A stretch of 64,000 nt of DNA, taken from the NCBI GenBank assembly GCA_009733775.1, contig WOGZ01000064.1, positions 1 to 64,000 on the forward strand, read 5' to 3'. The notes below the pieces were generated by a model, which was not told the DNA's origin, did not search any database, and saw nothing but the letters and a program-made list of their open reading frames with translations. The DNA comes from Alectoria sarmentosa. Taxonomy: Eukaryota > Ascomycota > Lecanoromycetes > Lecanorales > Parmeliaceae. A program made the position numbers and the translations under genes. Below are positions 52,758-62,958 of the stretch, in pieces (the stretch's first letter is position 1; the number at the start of each line of letters is the position of its first letter).

Positions 52758-55458
52758 TTAGAACGCCTGTCCCTGCTGCCCAACAACACCAGCTGGTATC
52801 CTCCCATGGGGGCCACTGCCACCAGGCAGCTCGAAATCGGGGTTCGAACTTAGCAGCATATCCCTTTGCTGCTGCTGATGTCTCTGGTCTCTTCTTCCGG
52901 GCACGCCAAGATTGGCCTGCCCGCTTCTTTGGCCACCGGTTCCTTCCATTCCTGGTCTCCAGTTCGGATTTACTCCTCTCTGGCTGATCGATGTCATGTC
53001 ACTCGCCGGACTCATTTGGCCATCTTCCAGCTCCTCATATGATGAGCTAGGATCCATTGTCTCGATGGTCGGATGCTGGGCTTGCGGTAGGTCCGAAGGT
53101 GCTTGCGAGATACCGGGCATTAGAGACGAGGGAACGGCACCAGAAGACTGGGTTGCTTGCGTTTGGCGAGCTGTGTGGGTTTCAGGAGCGACGAAGCGAG
53201 GATCGACGTCTTCGTAGTAAGCGTCGGCGGAAGATTGATTACGGCCGTGTCCCGGGGCGTGGGCTTGAGGTAATGAGGAGGTGCGGGGTCTGCGCATTGT
53301 GTTCTGGTTGGAAGTGGGAAGTTCGATGGGATCGAGGGCAATAGTATTGGGGGGTGGGGTAACTCCTCGGGTGACGCCTGTCCACGCAGAGCGGGGTGGG
53401 ACGTATGGTCTGGAGATAAATTAGGAAGTGGGAAAGGTGTTTTCAAGGGAACGGACTTACTGTTCACCGCTATAGACGCTCGTGAGGCTCATGGGCGAGT
53501 CCCTGTGCTCCTCATTCGCTCCTTGCTTTTGAAGACCCACGAGACCTTGCACGTCACTGTCGCTGTCACGCAGCTGCTGCGTTCCGGGGAATTGAGGAGA
53601 TGCGAGTCCGGGACTCCCTGTCCTCGCGTCCATCTCGATAGCTTGCCCTATTATTTCACCGTCACCAGGATGCTGGAGCGGCAATGGTCGTGAAGGTTCA
53701 TTTCTGTAGAGTTGTATTGGTTGTTGACCTGCCTGGGCTTCTTGTCTTGCAAACGCATAGTCTCCACCTGTCAAAGGACCTCCGCCATAGCCTCCGGGAA
53801 CTATCTGTTGAGGTGGTGATGGCCCTCTCCCATATCCTCCAGGTACCGGTCCTCCTCTGTAGCCTCCAGGTGCCGATGGAGGCCCAGGAGACTGTCTTCC
53901 ATATCCTCCAGGTGCAGATGGCGGCCCTGGCGAAGGTCGTCTTCCATAACCCGGAGCAGACGGACTTCTTCCGTATCCAGCACGCCCGCCTAGGCTGTCG
54001 TATTGCCCGGGACGACCTTCTGGAGGAAAACCATTAGCATACCCAGGTGGTGGCCCTTGCCCTCGCCCGTTTTCATCTGCCATCATGCCAGCGCCTGCTC
54101 CGGCTGCCATCGTACCCATTGGTATTCCTCCTCTTCCATTGCCTGGTCCGGAGCCGCCTCTACCTGGTCCGTATCCGCCTCTGCCCGGTCCGTAGGGTCC
54201 ACCTCTCCCAGGGCCGTAAGATCCGCCCCTACCGTATCCTCGAGGTACATATCCTCCTCTTCCCCTGCCACGTGAGCTTTGAGAGTTCATTGTCTCGTCA
54301 GAATACTGACGTCTCATCGGCGGCTCAGACATGTCCCTCCTCCGTCCGGCGGGCGGCATTGGGCCAAAGGCGTTTGACGGTGGTAAAGGATTCCCGTATT
54401 CATCTCTTGGTCCATTGTAGCGTCCACCACGACCCCCTCGCATGCCATTAGGTCCTCCTCTCCCGGGCCCGCCATATCTGTTAAATCCGTCATCTGAATA
54501 TGCTTGTCCTCCGCTGCTGGGTATACTTGGTACAGTCTTGCTGGATGGTGTTCTTGTGTTCAAAGGTATCCGATCGTCATCGCCTGCATTCTTCGTCTCA
54601 AAAGTAGCGAATGCTGGCAGCTTGTTATCATCGAGGCCTCCGCTCATAGCTGGTTGCGTTGTCAAAGGAGGTGGAGATTCTGCCCGGTCCATTGCCATGA
54701 CTGGGGGAGCCGCTTGACGAGCGTAGAAGTTTTCTCCATTCATTTCCGCATTCTCTGCTATCCTCTTCTTTCGAGCTTTCCTGCTCACCAAGGTTCTCCG
54801 CATTGCGCATGTGACAATACCACTGGCCAGAATGAGAATTGTAGCTGCCAGAACGATCCATCCTCCCCACGCTAGATGCGGGATAAACAGCAAGATGTCC
54901 ACCAAAAATGCCAGTAGAGTAATTAAAAGCGTTGGTACCGATAGGATGATCAGACCAAGGAGGTAACGGGGAGAATGTGATGGCGAATGAAGGTGAGATG
55001 TAGCAGCTAGTATGAAGCATATGAGAGTGAGGATCGCAGCAATAGGATGGACTATAAGGATCGAAGAGAGATCGTGCCGAGTATTAGAAGGGAGGGAGAA
55101 GTTGGATTTTTCTTTACTCGGATCTGTGGAGGTAGAGTCAGCATTCGGTTTCTCGCATTTGAACTGAATTGTCCTTCTGCTAATAATGGTGTAGAATATG
55201 TCATGTCTTGGAGAAACATTTTGTCTTCCCAATCTTCCCCTATCTGCTCCACTCTGAATTAGGTGCTCACTTACTTCTATATCCGATCTGTATCTTGCTG
55301 CATCCACTCGACTGGCAATACCCAAATACTCCATATGTGACTCCATTATAGGATGCAAGCGGTATGCCTTTGACGATAGGCGTCGATATGGTGGAGAGAA
55401 GCAATAGGACGAAGGCCACGAAGAAGAGGATCGTCAATGGTGTCGCCGGGCGAAGCAT
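52758..55458 (-). CDS. palI: pH-response regulator PalI/Rim9 (832 aa)
   Basis: Exons 55458-55275, 55123-53461 and 53409-52758; introns of 151 and 51 nt. MLRPATPLTILFFVAFVLLL is the first membrane helix, followed by an extracellular loop with GVTYGVFGYCQSSGCSKIQI, the PalI/Rim9 signature. The join across intron 1 gives GYRNPSKEKSNFSLPSNTRH. Three more helices follow (SSILIVHPIAAILTLICFIL, LIILSVPTLLITLLAFLVDI and WGGWIVLAATILILASGIVT). A long Gly/Arg/Pro-rich cytoplasmic tail has RGGxYGPGRGG and PSAPGGYGR repeats and ends with a segment containing PYVPPRSAWTG and YYEDVDPRF, as in other PalI proteins. PalI/Rim9 assists the ambient-pH receptor PalH at the plasma membrane, upstream of PacC. Divergent from the kinase gene at 56188. 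Confidence 0.93.
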
Positions 55459-56187
55459 TGTGGAAAACGTTCCCTGACAAAGCGATGATCAAGTTGAGTT
55501 GAGAGGAGAGGCAGTTGAGGGGTAGTGGTGTCTTTGCGCCTGGATGGGATTTGAGTGTAGGAGGAGGCTTAGAAAGCCCCTGTGAGCGCATTTGCGATTG
55601 CGCACTATGATCTCAACGTATGCCACAAATGTTTACAGCTCCATCGTGTTTACAGCTCCATCGTGGAATATCTTGTATCTTTAAAGGTGCGTGCAAGTGT
55701 ATGTCGCTGCCAGAAGTGGGCTTCTCTGATGGAGGTTGGAGCACTTGGGGTACTTTGGGCTAAGTTCGAAGCTAGACGTTTCTAGCCTCGGGGATCGCGT
55801 AAAGGCAGTCGATTGGCCAACAAAGCTGCAATGTCTACAGACTGTTTCAAAGGAATGACTGGAATGTCAAAATGAGCGGTGAGATTGAATGAGTGGTAGA
55901 CACGTTCTGTATGAAAATGATAATGAAGCACTTCAGAACTCAGAATGCCGCGAGAGTGATAATTTAGATAGAAATCTCGTGCTCCACTTTTTTATTCTTA
56001 AGATTGGGTTCTCGCGTCTGCTTGCTCTCGCACGGGATAAAGCAATTCAGGGTCTTCTTCAGTGCCGAAGTTCATCCGGCTAGTGCCCGGCGTAAGATTT
56101 CTTTGAAGTCCCAGCGTCATCAGATAAATATAGCTTGAGCATATATCAATATATTCATACTTGGGGGTGACTTCTAACCCCCCTGAG
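55459..56187. promoter_or_regulatory. Shared upstream region of palI and the ABC1 kinase gene
   Basis: 729 bases between two divergent starts. A 19-bp direct repeat (TTTACAGCTCCATCGTG) occurs twice near 55632-55665. AT-rich toward the kinase gene. I did not identify a convincing PacC site. Confidence 0.55.
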
Positions 56188-58244
56188 ATGGTTCGCCTTG
56201 CGTTTGGGCTATGTACACATTGCCTGAAAGTATCCAAAGACTCTAGTATAATCTGTTCAAAAAGACGATTCCCTCACTTTCCTTTCAGATCTCTCCAAAC
56301 CCAGCAGTTCCAACCATTCGCTCCTCCTTCCCCAAGCTCTCTGGGCAGACCAACTCCAGCAAACACTTATCGTCGAACGAGAAGATGGGCTCGACGTCTC
56401 ATGTATCTCGCCCTGGGCACAGGTGTGCTATACGGCGTCGACAGACAATTCTATGCTTCTTCCATAACCCGCAGTGTGCGCACTTTTGGTCTAGGTCTCA
56501 TCGTAGCCCTAGACTATAAGATCAACTTTCGACCGAATCCTCCTCTCGCAGCCTCGATACCCGCCCTTCACGCTCGCAATGCAGAACGCCTGGCCGGTCT
56601 TCTCCAGTCAAATGGAGGCTTGTACCTCAAGATCGGCCAGGCGATTGCCATGCAATCTGCCGTTCTACCCCCAGAATTCCAGAAGATGTTTGCCAAAATG
56701 TTCGATGATGCCCCTCAGAATGACTGGAAAGATGTTGAGCAAGTAATAAGAGAAGATTTTGGGAAGTCTCCAGAAGAGGTCTTCGGTGTCAGCTTTAGTG
56801 GAGATCCAGACAAGGGAGTAATGGAAAGGAGTGCAAGAGCCAGTGCGAGCGTTGCTCAAGTCCACTGGGCAAGACTACAAGATGGAACAGAAGTCGCTAT
56901 TAAAGTGCAGAAAAAGGAAATCGCTCACCAAGTGGGCTGGGATCTTTGGTCTTTCAAGTAGGCTACCCTATCCAGCATTTCGACAAAACATGACTTCGAA
57001 AAGATGCTAACGAGGTACTTCTTGTTAGAGTAGTGACAAAGATATACACCTATTGGTTCGATCTTCCTCTGTACAGTCTTGTACCCTTTATAACAGAGCG
57101 ACTGATGCTTGAGACGGACTTTGTCAATGAAGCCGACAATGCTGAGAGAATGGGACGGCTTGTGGCTGGAGAGCCTCGACTGCGAGACAAAGTCTACGTT
57201 CCCAAAGTGTATCGAGATCTAAGCTCGCCGCGTGTCATGACTGCGGAGTGGATTGAGGGCGTACGACTGTGGGACAAAGAACATCTGACAAAACCCTGGG
57301 AGGGCAGATGGAGACAAGGTAGCCCTGGGTGCCATGGAGCCGCTCTTGACCCTCCTAAACAAGATGAAGTCACGGAGATCGTTAGTGGTAACCTCATTGA
57401 CGAGAGACTCAAACCTGATCGGGATTGGTGGAAGGGCAAAGATGGCCAAGGTGGTCTCGGCCTGTCCTTAAAGGATGTCATGACCACAATGATAGACCTT
57501 TTCTCTGCACAGATGTTCCTTTGGGGTTGGGTACATTGCGATCCGCATCCTGGTAATATCTTCATTCGACGCTTGCCTTCCGGGAAACCAGAGCTCGTGC
57601 TAATCGACCATGGGCTGTATGTGCACATGAAACCAGATTTTCGGCATCAGTATTGTCTCTTCTGGAAGAGTTTAATGACATTTGACAACAAGACTTTGGG
57701 CGAGATTGTCCAAGGCTGGGGCATCAATAATGCCGATATCTTTGCTTCAGCGACCCTGATGAGACCCTACACTGGTGGCGACAACAGCACGTCAGAAGAG
57801 ATTAGGAAAGGCTTAACGGGTAAGGAGCAGCAAGAACGCGCCTATGAAATGCAGCAGAAGATGCGAAAGGGCATCAAAGATATTCTAGCAGACGAGAAGA
57901 AATGGCCACAGGAACTCATCTTCATTGGTCGAAATCTTCGCATCGTCCAGGGGAACAATCAGTTCCTAGGCTCGCCAGTCAACCGTATAAAAATAACTGG
58001 CAATTGGGCATCGCGTAGTCTTGTCGACAGCCCTGATCTTAGCCTGAGCCAGAGGTTCAAGAACCTTGGAAATCATCTGCTCTTCAAGTTCGTTCTGTTC
58101 GGCAGTGACGTATATTTCTATGCCGCCAAGGTCAAGCAATTCTTCGGTGCTGGCGGAGGTATGGAAGATGATATGGAACTGCAGATGAAGAAAATTGCCA
58201 AGGACTTCGGCGTGGAGTTGAACCACGGCGTCTTCGAGGGGTGA
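56188..58244 (+). CDS. Mitochondrial ABC1/ADCK-family atypical kinase, Mcp2-like (661 aa)
   Basis: Exon 1 56188-56957, exon 2 57029-58244; the 71-nt intron has a TGCTAAC branch site. MVRLAFGLCTHCLKV and a Ser/Arg-rich N-terminus suit mitochondrial import, followed by one helix (LMYLALGTGVLYGVD). ABC1 kinase marks follow in order: NGGLYLKIGQAIAMQS (KxGQ motif), SARASASVAQVHWARL (Ala/Ser-rich nucleotide loop), VAIKVQKKEI (ATP Lys), LETDFVNEADNAER, WVHCDPHPGNIFIR (catalytic loop) and LVLIDHGLY (metal-binding DHG in place of DFG). The overall layout resembles yeast Mcp2 and animal ADCK1/ADCK5 more than Coq8. Mcp2 relatives affect mitochondrial lipid homeostasis. An insertion near residues 345-390 (QGSPGCHGAALDPPKQDEVT) is fungal-type. 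Confidence 0.92.
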
Positions 58245-58401
58245 GTTGTGGTGGCGAGCATGCTTATCACATAGCTCACACGACACTTCGCTCTCCGTTA
58301 TGGACAAAACGTCGCAATATTCTTGCTTGGGATTGTGATTCTTTGTGCTTGATGGTCTGACCTGCCATTGGCGGCTATCATCTCAAGTCAACACCTACTG
58401 C

Positions 58402-59421
58402 ATGAATCAACTACGTCCTCGACTCTTAAATTTCCTGAATTCCACTTCACCAACTCGATACCGAGTGCTCGCACCACTCTGTGCTTTCTATCGCATCTTT
58501 TCTGTACATCCTTGCTGTATTGCATCTCTTCTTATCCATAACTTCGAGCCTCCCATATCGCACAACCACACTCTCGCTTGTATCAATGTGTCCAATTTCA
58601 CAGCACATATTGATGCCATTATAAATGCTCGCAACCTCCCGAGCAACTACTTGGACTTCCCCGACCCAGCCACGTTGCCAACCCACTGTTTTGTCGTTGT
58701 AAGTAATGTCCTTGTCACATGGTTTCCCCCTATCTCACTGCCACTCTAGAACCGTACAAGTGCGAACGGGCGCCAGGTCAACGATGTCGTGCCTGTGATC
58801 CAAGATCCGCCGGCTCCCAATATCATGGATGCGGCCCATGAATGCGGCCTTTACAATCCGAATGCGTGCGTTCGCAGGAGCGTAGTGGAGGCGATAGGGA
58901 AAACGTATGGGGTGATGTGGATGAAGAGGGCGGCTAGTGAGGGCGGAGGTCCGACAGATCGTATTAAGGACAGGGCAACTATTGTAGCTATTAGGCGGAG
59001 CGTTGCTACTGGCTCTATCAAGGAATACACCCGCGTCGACTTGGCCAAGGAGGAGCTCGCCACCTTCGAAGTGCTGATTGGGCATTGGGGGGACGACTGG
59101 GAGGAGGGCACTGCTGAAGTGGGGATGGAGATGGAGTCGGAGATTGAGAGGGATGGAACCGTTGCCGGGGTGGAGAGTGAGGGGAAGGAGCCCGCTATCG
59201 GTGCTGCTGCGGTGGAGAAAGAGGGGAAGGAGGATAATGCGGAGGTGGAGAAGGAGGGGAAGGAGCCTGCTGAAAAGCCGAAGAAGAAGAAGGTCTGCAA
59301 TTGTTACAACATCGTTCTACATGGCTGCTAACCCGTAATACAGCAACCCAAGCCTGCCCCTGCAGGCACTGCATGGTACTTGCAGCGTGGGAAGGAGCTG
59401 GATAGCAAGCGTTCTTATTAG
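58402..59421 (+). CDS. Hypothetical protein with acidic/Lys-rich C-terminus (305 aa), three exons
   Basis: Exons 58402-58698, 58750-59292 and 59344-59421; both introns are 51 nt and phase 0. The first is GTAAGT...TCTAG. The second starts with an unusual GTCTGC but has a GCTAAC branch and TACAG end; splicing replaces a read-through tail (VCNCYNIVLHGC) with QPKPAPAGTAWYLQRGKELD, a better C-terminus. The middle has DAIINARNLPSNYLDFPDPA, HECGLYNPNACVRRSVVEAI and LATFEVLIGHWGDDWEEG. Residues about 215-275 repeat VExEGKE units and end KPKKKK. Several Cys lie in the first 100 residues; MNQLRPRLLNFLNS is not a signal peptide. Family not recognised; it might act in the nucleus or nucleolus from its charge pattern, which is inference. 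Confidence 0.65.
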
Positions 59422-59819
59422 GCGCGATATTCGGTCGGTCTATTGGTCCTTGTGGGTTCGAGACCCTTTGAGATATGGCTGTCCTACAGCTGCTGACCTG
59501 TGATATACGGGCTTCTGTTGATGCGGTCACGTGGTGTGTGTCGTTTTTATGGCTTGATACCTCTAGAAGCGTTCCTCTAGACAACGGTAGCGAATCAAGA
59601 AATGGGTTTATTTACGTTGAAGCCTAAGAGAAAATGCTCTTCATATGTACGATCATAGTGGTATACAGGCCGTGCGTTTTTAGGGCACTCTTGCCCGTAC
59701 AGAGAGGTATTTGTCCTTGGAGCTCAACAAATACTATATGTAGATACCAATATTTCCTTCATCAACGGGCTCTGACATTCAACAAGAAGGTAGTAATCGT
59801 GGCCCACTGCCCGTCTAAT
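59422..59819. other. Convergent intergenic region
   Basis: Between the 3' ends of the acidic-protein gene (plus) and the acyltransferase gene (minus). No other feature seen. Confidence 0.5.
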
Positions 59820-61190
59820 TTACAACCCAGCCATCTCTCTCACCAACCCAGCCCTTACCCAGCCTCTGGCAAAGTTTCGGCCCGTATACAAAAGCACACA
59901 AACCCACCAAATGCGGCCTATAACCCCATCGTACCATCTCTCCAGAGTGCTCTCATCCTTCCCGTCCCCTCCCTGCCTCACCCTGTAACGTACCACCGCC
60001 ATCCTTACACCCTCTTCGACTACGACAGCAACGCCATTGCCCGCAAAGAACCATGCTTCTCCAAAGGCGCCGTCCCAGCCTCCCATGACAGTGTGTGCTG
60101 CGAAACTATGCACGAATGCGCTGCTCACGAAACCTCCGAGCACTTTGCCAATGTCGGCCTCTTTTTCGTCGCCCTTTCCAGTAAGTTTCCGCTCAAGCCA
60201 TTCGCCGGGCCAGACACCATAAACGAGGAAAAGACGGGAGAAGAGACGATGCCAGCCATAACTCCAGAAGCCCCTAACACTTTTGAGCTCCCATATACGC
60301 GCTGTGTAGAGGGGTGGAAAGTAAGATAACGGATGCGGTGCCAGTGGCGCCAACATGATTGCGAAGGTGCTGTGACCTAAAGAGAATGCGCTCATCAAAA
60401 AAGCACCCAACGCGGCAGTCAGAACCAACTGCAGCCCAATTGGTAGATCATCAAACGGCTCCCCATTTGCGAGATAGAGACTGTAGATGTCACGAACCAC
60501 AGCCCAACTAACAGTCAACACCGGTAATACATGAACGAGTATGGAATGGGCCCTGTCTCTAATAGATGGCCGCCAAGTAGATAGTGTATGTCTCACGTCC
60601 GCACTGGACCATGTGAAGCCAGCGCCACGCATGGAAATTTCCAGCTCCAAGGCCCAGCTCATTCTGTCTTTCCAGCCATGAGGCCATCCTTCGTCTGTGG
60701 TTGCCGTTTCGGTAACTGCTTCCCCCTCACCCGGTGTCAAGAAGTGCAAGCTGAAATAACTCTTTGCATCCGCGCGTGGCGTGCTGGGCGCAAGAGTGCG
60801 AGGAGCATGATAATATTTTACTCTTTTCGGTATATGTCCGAACAGGTACGGGGATATGAAGAAAGCGTCCAATACCCTGCAGCCACCATATAATCCCACG
60901 AGCGCGAGCTGGTATGTCAAGCCTACCGAAAAAGGGACGTGGTATTTTAGAGGCAGGCGGAAGAAGAGAGTGCCGGAGATGAATGCGAGGGAGTTGCGAA
61001 GGAGTGGGATGACACGTGCAGTGGGCTCAGAGGAGGTGTTGGGGAATGGTGGGAGGAGGAGGAGGGCGAGGTAGTATATCAATGGTGGCGCGAGGGCAGG
61101 CAGAGGTGTGAGCGGTGTGGTCCCCAGTAGTGGCTTCAGGTCGGAGCGCGGTGGGGGAAGCAGGGTGGAGAGACTGGGCAGAATTGCCAT
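59820..61190 (-). CDS. Wax synthase/MBOAT-like membrane acyltransferase (456 aa)
   Basis: Single exon. ATG 61190 gives MAILPSLSTLLPPPRSDLKP; an upstream non-ATG extension is open but less likely. Several hydrophobic segments are spread along the chain (PPLIYYLALLLLPPF, FSVGLTYQLALVGLYGGCRV, SILVHVLPVLTVSWAVVRDI and IGLQLVLTAALGAFLMSAFS). RGFWSYGWHRLFSRLF resembles the FWxRRWHQ box of the wax-synthase-like family, and the later FVSSAFVHSFAAH carries the His expected at the acyl-transfer site. Fungal members include acetyltransferases of secondary metabolism (Tri7- and terpenoid-type) and lipid acyltransferases. No biosynthetic core gene lies nearby, so a lipid role is as likely. GWPHGWKDRMSWALELEISM before the main membrane region is typical of the fungal group. 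Confidence 0.85.
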   Translation of the reverse strand: MAILPSLSTLLPPPRSDLKPLLGTTPLTPLPALAPPLIYYLALLLLPPFPNTSSEPTARVIPLLRNSLAFISGTLFFRLPLKYHVPFSVGLTYQLALVGLYGGCRVLDAFFISPYLFGHIPKRVKYYHAPRTLAPSTPRADAKSYFSLHFLTPGEGEAVTETATTDEGWPHGWKDRMSWALELEISMRGAGFTWSSADVRHTLSTWRPSIRDRAHSILVHVLPVLTVSWAVVRDIYSLYLANGEPFDDLPIGLQLVLTAALGAFLMSAFSLGHSTFAIMLAPLAPHPLSYFPPLYTARIWELKSVRGFWSYGWHRLFSRLFLVYGVWPGEWLERKLTGKGDEKEADIGKVLGGFVSSAFVHSFAAHTVMGGWDGAFGEAWFFAGNGVAVVVEEGVRMAVVRYRVRQGGDGKDESTLERWYDGVIGRIWWVCVLLYTGRNFARGWVRAGLVREMAGL

Positions 61191-62190
61191 AGGGTATGAA
61201 GCTGATATGTCCGTAGCATTGACGTTGGCCACAAGTGTCGAAAAGCGCACAATCACAGTGGATCGACCAAGGGAAGTACTTTACGTCACAATTTGAATGA
61301 CCTTGGAAGAAAGCCCTCAGGCTAGACTAGTCCCTATTCAATCCATCTAACAACAAACATGCCAAAAAGCCCCAGGCATCCCAGACACAAGGACTGCGCT
61401 TGAATCCATCATCAAGTAGTCTTTTCCTTGCTCTCTGAGCCACGACAATATTGTCATTACGCAAGGCAAGTTCGATGACAGTCTAAGCCGACCAGCCGAG
61501 ATACAAATTGGTCCGCTTCCGACTCGAATACGCAGTAGCATCTATCCCAGACGCGAAGTGCTTGACAACAGGAGATGGGTCGAAGGCCGCTTTTTAGCTA
61601 CTTGGATAATTTCCAACCCCCCCTTTTGCGGAGTACTATGAGCGCTGGAAGGGCAAGTGCTTCTCCATGCTACCGGCTTTCAGAGAACCATCAGTGAACC
61701 GGTAAATCTTCTCTAGTGCCCTTGAGACCCTATACATATCTTCTTGCTTCCTTGTTGGAGTATCTTGCCTCACTTTCGATGAATCCACATTTCTCGAAGT
61801 TCCAAGTTTCGCATTTGGAAGTCTATTACATGTATCGTGGAAACGGGAAAAGCCAATCAGACTTGTTGAGTTGACAAGCTGAACATGCTTTGAAGATTTC
61901 ACCTTGAGACAGCGATGAACAGAAGTTTGCCATTGGCAAAAAGGATATTTATCTTGGGAAATTGAAGATGTCTTCTACTTGCTAGTAGGGGAACAATTGT
62001 CTTCGCTTTCTCTTGAAAATCCATAAACATAAAAAGATACTTTGCATTAGGTCGAATTGGCCAGCAGTGCAACTCAACCAGCCTCTTCTTGGATAGACAA
62101 TACTAAACATATCTATCAGCCCTCTCTGTTAGCTCTTATGCAGGTACAACAACCCCATGCATCCGTGGACAATCTTTTACTCACAATCAA
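61191..62190. other. Intergenic, no gene recognised
   Basis: Promoter side of the acyltransferase and 3' flank of the broken methyltransferase. A minus-strand frame at 61636-61902 (starting MKSSKHVQLVNSTSLIGFSR) has weak coding character but no family match. Confidence 0.45.
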
Positions 62191-62958
62191 CTATTCCTTT
62201 GCAACGACCAGCACTCTGAAATGTGGTACTGTCAGCCAAGAGGAACTGCGGAGGCTTTCCGGAACACCGCTATCAATATCCGGGCTATCCACCGACCTCC
62301 AAGTCAGAGCGCCCTCCAGCCCACCCTCCCACGCGGACCTCTCGTATACGTTCTTTGTTAAGTGTTACGCATCGAACTCGACCTTGCCCGTTTTCATCGT
62401 TGCATCCAAATGCGTGGCTACCCCTTCTTCAACGTCTTTTGTAATAGTCACGAACATGTTACTATCCCGTGCTGGTCGAGCTGCTCAAGCCCGATCGCCA
62501 TGTCCTCGAGGATCATTCGTAGGAGGCGGTGTGACGCCAATGAAGTGTCCGCTTTCCTTTAACTTCACCGAAGCGTTGCGAAACATGTTTGCCATTTCCT
62601 TGCCATTAGATGCATAGTTCAACAGCCACGCTCCAAGTACGACGTCGAATACTCCGTCTTCGTACCGAAACGGAACAGAGCAATCCGCAACGTGGAAACT
62701 TAACGCATGTAGATTGGTTGATGTTGCGATCGCAGCATCTACCATCGCCTTCGAGATGTCAACACCGACGACCTGCTTCGCGCCCCATACAAGAAATTTT
62801 TTGGAGTAGTAGCCCGTCCCACAGGCTAGGTCTAAGACCTCGGCACCTTTGATAAATGATGCTATACCTGCTTCGACATTTGCGTCTTGAAGTATCGCAA
62901 TAGGAAGCTTTCTCATTTCTTCACAAGTGGCTCCAATATCATCGTATTGGGTCGACAT
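62191..62958 (-). pseudogene. Class I SAM-dependent methyltransferase with two in-frame nonsense codons
   Basis: From ATG 62958 (MSTQYDDIGATCEEMRKLPI) a single frame runs to TAG at 62191, interrupted only by TGA at 62487-62485 and TAA at 62367-62365. The first part has motif I VLDLACGTGYYSKKF, the acidic loop VVGVDISKAMVDAA, VADCSVPF and VFDVVLGAWLLNYA. After the TGA the same frame continues with family-like sequence: MFVTITKDVEEGVATHLDAT, GKVEFDA, TAA, HLTKNVYERSAWEGGLEGAL and WLTVPHFRVLVVAKE. The first stop follows NDPRGHGDRA and would be one C-to-T change from Arg CGA; the second replaces an expected Tyr (FDAYHL). Total 255 codons, normal for the family. Probably a recent pseudogene; intron rescue is not apparent because the frame never shifts. 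Confidence 0.78.

Noticed and set aside
58851..59300. Minus-strand Ser/Pro-rich 149-codon frame
   Set aside because: Mirror of the Glu/Lys-rich repeats in the plus-strand 305-aa protein, which has consistent introns.
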